From Amyelois transitella (lineage: Eukaryota; Arthropoda; Insecta; Lepidoptera; Pyralidae): a DNA stretch of 64,000 bases. The stretch lies in assembly GCF_032362555.1 (NCBI RefSeq), contig NC_083523.1:2517501-2581500 (forward strand). Direction: 5' to 3'. Of the stretch, positions 56,936 through 64,000 are shown piece by piece. Within the stretch, counting starts at the first letter, position 1, and each line of letters begins with the position of its first letter. The position numbers and the translations under genes were made by a program. Below the pieces are notes generated by a model that worked only from the letters and a program-made list of their open reading frames with translations, was not told where the DNA came from and did no database searches.

Positions 56936-57412
56936 TAAGCAGCTGAACGTGGCCTTTCAGTCTTTTCAAGATAGACCTAGCCTTAATATATATTTTTGGA
57001 TTATTTGATTTAGCATGCTGGACTTACCTGTAATTAGTCGAGCAATTAGAATTCTTTTTTACGTTGTTTACAAATGTGCATGACATATAGTATCGACTGA
57101 AGTATTTGGAAAATGGACACTTTCCAGGCGTGAAAATAGCACTAGTAAAGCAGTAATGTATGTCGAACATAATTTATGAGGGTCTGATACCACAGGAAGC
57201 AAGACAAGTGCGTAATGAACCAGTTGGTATGAAAGTGGAAAAGATTTGTAGAGAGCGAGACGGTGTGTCTAGTATTTCTTATTTTATTTTTAATACTTTC
57301 ATTTCGTTAAAATATTTGTTGTAACAATAATTGCATAAATTACGGCTCTGTCTAGTTAGACAGCGCCGTAGAAGAAGAAGATCTCGAATCGAAATCTGGG
57401 AAGCGCACTTAT

Positions 57413-57672
57413 CTATACTGATATTATAATGCTGAAGAGTTTGTTTGTTTGTTTGAACGCGCTAATCTCAGGAACTACTGGCTCAAATTGAAAAATCGTT
57501 TTTGTGTTGAATGGACCATTTATCAAGGAAGGCTTAAGGCTATATAACATCACGCTGCAACTATTAGGAGCGAAGAAATAATGGAAAATGTGAAAAAAAC
57601 GGGGAAAATTATTAATCCTTGAGGGCTTCAATGATGCCCAAAATAACTATTCCACTGAACGAAGTCAGTAGT
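57413..57672 (+). mobile_element. Lep1-type Helitron copy, decayed 3' end
   Basis: Starts ATACTGATATTATAATGCTG and ends TTCCACTGAACGAAGTCAG. Similar to 48083-48347. Confidence 0.68.
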
Positions 57673-58270
57673 TTTATAACTTGTGTTTCAAACACAGATT
57701 TTGAACAAACAACTGTAGAATGAAATAAGAAGTTGTATTTTCGGATATATTTTATTTTTTCCTGACCCATCTGTCATTTTAAGACTGAAAGACATGACAT
57801 ATGTACCTATGTATGAATTGTAGAAAAGTTTTTGGTACAGTTTAGAATAAATTATTGTAAAGTTTCGTGCTGATTCGTTTTGTACATTCTAAAAAGTTTA
57901 AAAACGTACATTAATTAATTAATTAATTATTTAAACAAAAAATATCATCTATTAGCACACCTGTATATTACAGTTCCGAGAAAGTCGAAAAATTCCTACC
58001 TAATTAGATATGTATCCATGTAATGCCTTATGTGGGTACCCGTAGAATGTTCTGGGCCTTATAAAGTACATGCAATTTAGTGATAAAGATAAGTTGGTGT
58101 AACCTTAGGCAAAGTCATGAAGAATATGTAAAGCCAACCTGCACGCACATTTTTTAAGTTGTAGATTGCATCAAATGTACGTTTTTTACCTTATAGAGCA
58201 GACAGTGCCTTTGGGCCAGCTAATAATAATAAAAATTATGGAGCTCATAATGGTAACAACTGATCAAAGT
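57673..58270. other. No recognised feature
   Basis: AT-rich, no supported frame or repeat. Confidence 0.4.
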
Positions 58271-58274
58271 TAAG

Positions 58275-58522
58275 GTGCCGTGTAGTTCCCGGCACCAATA
58301 GAAAAAAAAAAATAAGGCCACTCCATCTCTTTCCCATAGATGTCGTAAAAAGCGACTAAAGGATAGGCTTATTTGATTGTGATTCCACTTTTAGTCGATG
58401 GCTAGCAACTTATCACTAGGCCAAGTTCTGCTGTATGGCTTTATCTTTACGCGCTTTTTACGACATCCATGGGAAAGATATGGAGTGGTTCTATTTTAAA
58501 GTACCCTAAACCACACGGCACC
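58275..58522. mobile_element. SINE-like head-to-head hybrid
   Basis: A plus-strand head and body (58275-58410) join an inverted body and head (58425-58522), so both ends show the GTGCCGTG head. Confidence 0.72.
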
Positions 58523-59725
58523 CCGATACAAATAAAATCTAAGAGCATAACACTATATTTTTTACTCAATCGTGTAATAAAGCTTCCACAGAATTGTTAG
58601 TTTGTTCTTAATTTACAAACGTTTATGTTAATGGCTGAAAATAAAACAATAAAAATTCGTATCGCGTGCCAAACCCCTTGCATATCACCTATTATTTCGC
58701 GAATCACGCCAGCGACTCGATTTCGTGGGAACTCGATTCTTCGATCTCTACGAATCGATTACAGTTCTCGATACCGCTGATACGATCCACCCACTAGTTC
58801 GACGCGGTTCTTTTGTGTGCTTTCTGTATTTTCTCATGCAATTCATCTGATTGTCGTGACATCGACTTGAAGTTGGCATTCGTAATGATTTTCTATTTGG
58901 GTTAGCGATTTGAGATCAGTTAGATCTCTGGCTTCCAAAGTTCCAAGCATATCCAAGTTTGTTTTTCTTTATTTATTTATTTTCAATTTCACGTCATCCA
59001 GCCGAACGTGACCTCAGAGTCTTTTCAAGGCACTCGGTTTTAAGAATGCAAGACAACAGACGAGCTGTTTGGGTTAAATTTAACCTGAGTTTCCAAATAA
59101 TTTGAAATGTTAAAGTGGACTTCTTGTTTGTTTCTTACATTATAAAGCTTCTATCAACTCAAACAATCTTCTGGAGTTAGGATGGTGTATTTTTTATTAT
59201 TATTATTTTTTTAATTTAATATCTTCTACTTCTTTCTCCTGTCGTTAATCCTCGTTACATTCAAAACCTCTTCGGAGTGGAGTCCTGGGTGCGTATTTTA
59301 GCGATGACCTTTGATAAGTGATTTTATTTTTGCGTATTGCTTTTTCAAATTAACTAGGTCTAAAATTATATTGTTCATATTATAGGCCATTGTACAGTAA
59401 ATCCAATAACTGTTTTGTAATTTGTTAATATTTTTTTTATGTGCAATAAAGAGTTTACAAACAAACAAACAAATTAATTGCCCGTCCCGTATAATACTTA
59501 CAAAGAACAATACTCTGACATATTTTGTATCACAAAAAAAAACCTACAAGTAAACTAATTTTATTCCATCAGATAGATGATAAACCATTTAAGAGATGAC
59601 AACGAAATATAGCTATCTTAAAATCTAATAAAAAACCGTTAGGCACGAGATCAACATTGTTACTGCTTGATAACGTTGCATAGAGTTAGTATTGACTGTT
59701 GTTATAGAGTGCGTGCGAGTGTTGA
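58523..59725. other. No supported gene
   Basis: Mostly AT-rich. 58665-58810 is more CpG-rich (GCGACTCGATTTCGTGGGAA) and unassigned. Confidence 0.35.
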
Positions 59726-59734
59726 AAAGAGTCG

Positions 59735-59870
59735 GTTGCCATATCGGTAAGGTGCCCGATCCGACTAAAATGCGGAATAAATGCGCGCGGAGACACAGGT
59801 TCAAATCTTATCTCAACCATGTACTTATATGACTCTTTTCTGAGGATATGAGTTATGTACATATGTTATA
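59735..59870 (+). mobile_element. tRNA-derived SINE head
   Basis: TATCGGTAAGGTGCCCGATC (A-box-like) and ACACAGGTTCAAATCTT (B-box-like), as in the family at 48.9 and 53.2 kb. Confidence 0.58.
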
Positions 59871-59907
59871 TACACACATACATAAATATTATCACATCAT
59901 ATAGATG

Positions 59908-59963
59908 TGCTTGCTCTATTTTCCCCGCAAGGGATATCCCTTGCGGGGAAAATAGAGCAAGCA
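59908..59963. repeat. Perfect 56-bp palindrome of SINE-like tails
   Basis: Two 28-bp arms meet at 59935/59936 with no spacer. Each arm is the SINE-like tail (CCCCGCAAGGGAT). Confidence 0.95.
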
Positions 59964-60185
59964 GTCCCGAAAAGTCTGACAGGCCACGTTCAGTCGTAAA
60001 AAGCGACTAAGGGACTAGGCATATGAACATGGGATTCTTCTTTTAGGCGATAGACTAGCAACCTGTCACAATAAACTCTCAATTCTATCATTATGCCAAA
60101 CAGCTGAACGTGGCCTGTCAGTCTTTTCGGGACTGCTGGCTATGTTTACCCCCAAGGGATATATAGACGTGATTATATTTATGTA
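59964..60185 (+). mobile_element. SINE-like fragments
   Basis: The right arm of the palindrome continues as an inverted tail, then a plus body (GTCGTAAAAAGCGACTAAGG) and tail follow. Confidence 0.7.
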
Positions 60186-61000
60186 TATAAAATTATAACT
60201 AATCTCAGTTTTGGTGATGCAAGTGAGTGCTATATGCGCTCTATAGATGATAGTTGCTCTAAGAAATGCCACATTTCCCGTTGCTTTGCTCGTTGGATTT
60301 GAAATTACGATCAATTGTTTGACATAGAGAGTATTTGTTTAATTAGTTAAGTTTAAGTACAGTGCGCATATAAAATATTAATCATGGAAATCGTTTTAAT
60401 AAAATTACCTCGAATTAATTAAGTACTTTATTAACTTTACATTATTATGCTACTTTATTATGAAAATACCAAATATGCACCCTTATTATTAAAATTTTGT
60501 ATAAATTTTATAAACACTCACGCATATACACATAATACGTATCCCTCACGAGGCAAACTGAGGATTAGTCAGAAGACTTGCAGGCCACGATTGGCTGAAT
60601 GCCATGGTTTCGAAGATAGGCTGCCTCACACATTTCAACTCATCGCTTAAAAGATAAAACTCAAGTAAAGAGTGATTGTAGCAAGGAAGATGTAGTTTCT
60701 GCCTACCCCACCAGGAAAGGAGCATGTTGACATGCATTAAATTTTTCCCATAAGAATTTAACAAGGCGATGGAGCCTATAAGTACATAGAAATGATAATA
60801 ATATTTACACGAATGTATTAGAGGCCGGTTGTGATTCCTTTGGACATACTTTCTCATTAGCACTTCTATGTGACATTTCCTGCCTTGACACTGATTGGAG
60901 AAAGCTGATAATATGATTCTGCATAGTCTTACGACCACTTGGCGTAATCGCACCTTTCTTTTGAATCTAGAGTCACCTTTTGAAAATTTTAATATCACTA
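60186..61000. other. No supported gene; LINE trace
   Basis: 60680-60740 resembles a LINE tail (GTTTCTGCCTACCCC). A 150-codon antisense frame at 60546-60998 overlaps it and has no domain. Confidence 0.4.
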
Positions 61001-61004
61001 CATA

Positions 61005-61180
61005 GTATAAAATAAAGTCGCTATTTTAGTCTGTTTGTCTGTATGCTTAAATCTTTAAAATTACGCAATGGATTTTGATGCGGTTTTTTGTAACAGGTAG
61101 AGTAATTGAAGAGGAAGGTTTTTATGTATAATTTTTTCCGAATTTTGCACCCGTGCGAAGCCGGGGCGGGTCGCTAGTTT
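61005..61180 (+). mobile_element. Helitron-like short element
   Basis: ATAGTATAAAATAAAGTCGC start; ends CCCGTGCGAAGCCGGGGCGG plus GTCGCTAGT. Confidence 0.6.
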
Positions 61181-61539
61181 TTTGTAAGAATACTGAAACT
61201 ATAGGCTTATTTTAATATTGAGATTCTGGTTTAAGATAAAGAGGGTAGCGATCTGTTACTGTTTAAATTTCATTTCTATTATTTATTTAGCCATTGAGCT
61301 GATCGTTGACTTCGAGTTTTTCAAGACCTTTTTGGGATAAAAATATGTGGATTGAAAGTGAATTATTTCGCGTATTTTGGCGCCAATAACAAAGATCCAA
61401 GCTGAGTTAAGTCGTTCCCTTAATTGGATTGGCAAAAAGATTAAGTATTTGACTAAATTGTAATAAAAATTAGGAAACCGAAAAAATACCATAAGAATGA
61501 CATGAACTAAAATTGGTTATATAATTATATACGAATAGA

Positions 61540-61655
61540 ATTAATGAAAAGGGTAATGAATGTAGAAACAAGAGTGATGATCCGTAGGAATCATAGCAAG
61601 TGGAAATCCATAGTCTATGCCTACTCCTGTGGAAAACGCGATGGTATGTTACAAC
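61540..61655 (+). mobile_element. LINE tail remnant
   Basis: GGGTAATGAATGTAG...CATAGCAAGTGGAAATCC...CTATGCCTACTCC aligns with the LINE C-terminus in broken frame. Confidence 0.5.
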
Positions 61656-62700
61656 ATCCTTGTTTAAGAAATGTGTAGAACGGTTCGTTCCATTTCTTGT
61701 GGAATCTTTCTGAGAGCGCATTTCAAACACTTACCTCAACCGTGTATAAAACGGTTCAAACTGCAATCAATATGCGTCAAGCGCGCGAAAATCTGTTATT
61801 TCCCCTAAAAGGAGTTAGGAACAGTTTGGAGGCTTCAGCGGAGTGTCGCGATGTCCGGAATGTAATTTTAAACAAGAAAAAAAGGTTATAAATCTTCGCT
61901 GAGACGAAAGTGTACGTTCTAAGAATGTTCATATTAGTAGAGTTTACTATTTGATGACGGTTGTAGGAAAATATGGCGTGGGGATGATTGGACGTTGGTT
62001 GGACGCTTCGACTTACAATGGAAATTATGCGAGTTGGATAACTAGTAAATATGTAATGATTGGGTTAAAAAGGTCTGCAACAAAATTAAGAAGGTGCCGT
62101 GTACCCCGCAAGAGATATAGTCGTGACTATACGTATGTATAATTGTATAAATGTAAGAAGAACCCAGGTTGGTGAAAAGAATAAAAGAAAACATAATAAT
62201 TATCTCAACAACTAGTATTTTTTTTTTATTTTCAATTATGAAATTTTGTTTATCAATATAGACTGTTGGCTCTGTCTTCCCCGCAAGGGATATAGTCGTG
62301 ATTATTTGTATGTATGTATGTATGTTTATCAATCGGGACAAATGCCATGATTATGTTATCGAAACTTACGACGCCGACGACACCATACCAAGCTTGACGC
62401 CATTTTTATCGCGCGTAAAACTATCGCTGTTCCGTTTTACGTCACAATAAAACGTGATTCAGTGTCATGCTACGGACTGAGCTGAATTTTGACAGCACTC
62501 GCCATTCAACTCGGTTTATAAACTCGAACAATGTGCATTTTTAAGGAACCACGGGTGAAGAAACTTTCGGATTGGGATTAGAATTTATGAACATTTGCTC
62601 TGACATTGAGCCAGTTATTTGTTATTTGGCTGAAGTTTATAAAGCTAATTTGACGGTTGATATCTGCTCCGAAAATTTCTGTAAACGTATGAAGTATAGT
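61656..62700. other. No supported gene; SINE-like tails
   Basis: SINE-like tails at 62090-62145 and 62258-62330. The 62380-62460 stretch is related to 45260-45310. The rest is unassigned. Confidence 0.4.
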
Positions 62701-62709
62701 GAAAGCTCA

Positions 62710-64000
62710 AAAAATTCAAAATTCATTTATTCCTTTTAACAAGTGCAGTACAAGTGGGTAGCAGGGTCTCACCATTTAAGTTTACAAAAACCTGTGTTAG
62801 GTGAGATCCGCTCTTCAAAAATAATGGCATTACATGCAAAGTTTAGATATTTAATTAATTAATATTATTATTATGATTCCTAACATACATATATCGCTAT
62901 ATTTAAACATAGTTGTAAATATACAATACATATTATATTTTATTAAAAATAACATTTAGTATTATTATTAATTTAATTATTATGATATATTATTTATGTA
63001 TTAAACAATTCTACAATATGTAATTTATTTCAATACAGTATTAAGTTATTCGTGTTAAAAGTGCTTCAGTTTCTTCATAAGTAAGTTTCTGCAACCAAGA
63101 TATCAATGTGCGTTTACAATCATAGTAAGTTTTATTATATATATCTAGCTTATTATTTAGCTGTTTATATAAGTAAGAGGACAATCTGAAATTTTGATTA
63201 GATGCAAATGCAGTCCTTGCTGGTTCATGATGAAATATAATATTTATTCTTCTTTTGTTCAGTATGGTATTGTCATAGTCTAATGTCTTATGTTGTCTTA
63301 ATACTGAGTGTAGTATATATAGCTGTCTAATTGTAAGTAGATTAGTGTCTGCATAGAGCATGTCAGTTGGATATCGGTAATGTTTGAAATGCATAATTTT
63401 AAGTAAGGATCGCTGAGCACGCTCTAATTCGATTAATTTGGATTTTGCAGCACAACCCCAGATAGGGATACAATAGACAATGACAGATTGAACCAGTGCA
63501 ACATATATATTACGGAGTAGTTTAACGTTCGCAACATACCTAAGATTTTTGAAAATCCATGTGAGCTTTCTTATTCTAGATATTATAAGTTCAATATGAG
63601 AATACCAGTTAAAATTTTGATCAATATTTACACCAAGGTATTTTACAGAACTAACTTTATTAACAGTGTAACAGTCACACTGTTCCCGATCCCTTTGACA
63701 CGTATGTAATTTTAGAGAAAGTTCCGGAGGAGGTTGAGTTGAGTTTCGAATAGAGAAACTGATGAAATTAGTTTTATTTTTATTTAGTGTAAGCAAATTC
63801 GATCTCAACCAATCTTGTGCACTTTTAAGTCCCTGTTCAGCAATATGGTATACTTCTTTCTAAGTGTCACCATAAAAAGTAAGCGCCGTGTCATCCGCAT
63901 AGGAAAACACTTGACCTCCTTCTATGTTTAACTCGCAGAGACTGTTTATATATATCAGGAACAGTGTCGGACCAAGCACACTACCTTGCGGTACTCCGTG
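62710..64000 (-). mobile_element. LINE (Jockey/CR1-like), 3' half, with one in-frame stop
   Basis: Minus-strand RT frame entering from the right edge: [18 protein letters not shown] (motif B), FSYADDTAL (motif C), then a TAG at about 63861-63863 after FYGDT, and the thumb and C-terminal region with VKYLGVNIDQNFNW to the stop at 63041. The 3' UTR runs to about 62710 and ends in AATAAATGAATTTTGAATTT. The in-frame stop indicates a dead copy unless it is a sequence error. It differs from the LINE at 54094. Confidence 0.85.

Noticed and set aside
60546-60998. 150-codon minus-strand frame
   Set aside because: It runs antisense through a LINE tail remnant, and the product has no family resemblance.

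Overview
The window is nuclear DNA of an insect, almost certainly a ditrysian moth or butterfly. It is AT-rich, its genes have many short introns, and it carries Helitrons of the Lep1 type (5' TC, 3' CTAGT, with an internal GCGGACGAAGTCGCGGGC block). It is also saturated with one SINE-like retroposon of about 257 bp with a TATG tail. No species is named because nothing in the sequence fixes it.

The left half (1-35.4 kb) is gene-rich. I rebuilt six genes exon by exon, with matching splice phases throughout. (1) PERK/PEK, the ER-stress eIF2alpha kinase, minus strand, 15 exons at 376-14102; the kinase C-lobe lies beyond the left edge. (2) ZCCHC10, a CCHC zinc-knuckle protein, plus strand, 3 exons, 15337-16436, complete. 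(3) MCM2, a replicative helicase subunit, minus strand, 15 exons, 18244-28370, complete, 881 aa. (4) PAM16/Magmas, a mitochondrial import-motor subunit, plus strand, one exon, 28919-29299. (5) TMEM169, minus strand, 2 exons, 30554-32280, complete, 404 aa. (6) A 3-hydroxyacyl-CoA dehydrogenase type 2 (HSD17B10/scully-like), plus strand, 5 exons, 32612-35399, complete, 256 aa, but lacking the catalytic lysine. PERK/ZCCHC10, MCM2/PAM16 and TMEM169/HSD17B10 are divergent head-to-head pairs. ZCCHC10/MCM2 and PAM16/TMEM169 are tail-to-tail. These are housekeeping genes that are neighbours by position; nothing suggests one shared pathway.

The right half (35.4-64 kb) has no host gene I can support. 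It holds SINE-like copies, tRNA-derived SINEs, Helitrons (one nested), a young 5'-truncated LINE (54094-55708) with intact reverse-transcriptase motifs and a 12-14 bp target-site duplication, and the 3' half of a second LINE at the right edge. At 52.07-52.52 kb there is a weak candidate for a promoter and 5' UTR exon.

The most notable structures are these. A chimeric retro-insertion next to ZCCHC10 fuses a perfect 125-bp inverted copy of ZCCHC10 exon 1 to a LINE tail, and the whole is flanked by a 6-bp duplication. The SINE-like family shares its 3' tail with that LINE, and one copy has a 12-bp target-site duplication. The dehydrogenase has YxxxS instead of YxxxK. A PERK kinase exon is partly triplicated. 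An 83-bp tandem duplication copies a splice donor in the dehydrogenase gene. I found no wholly new multi-gene system; the novelty lies in retroposon biology and in these gene-structure oddities.
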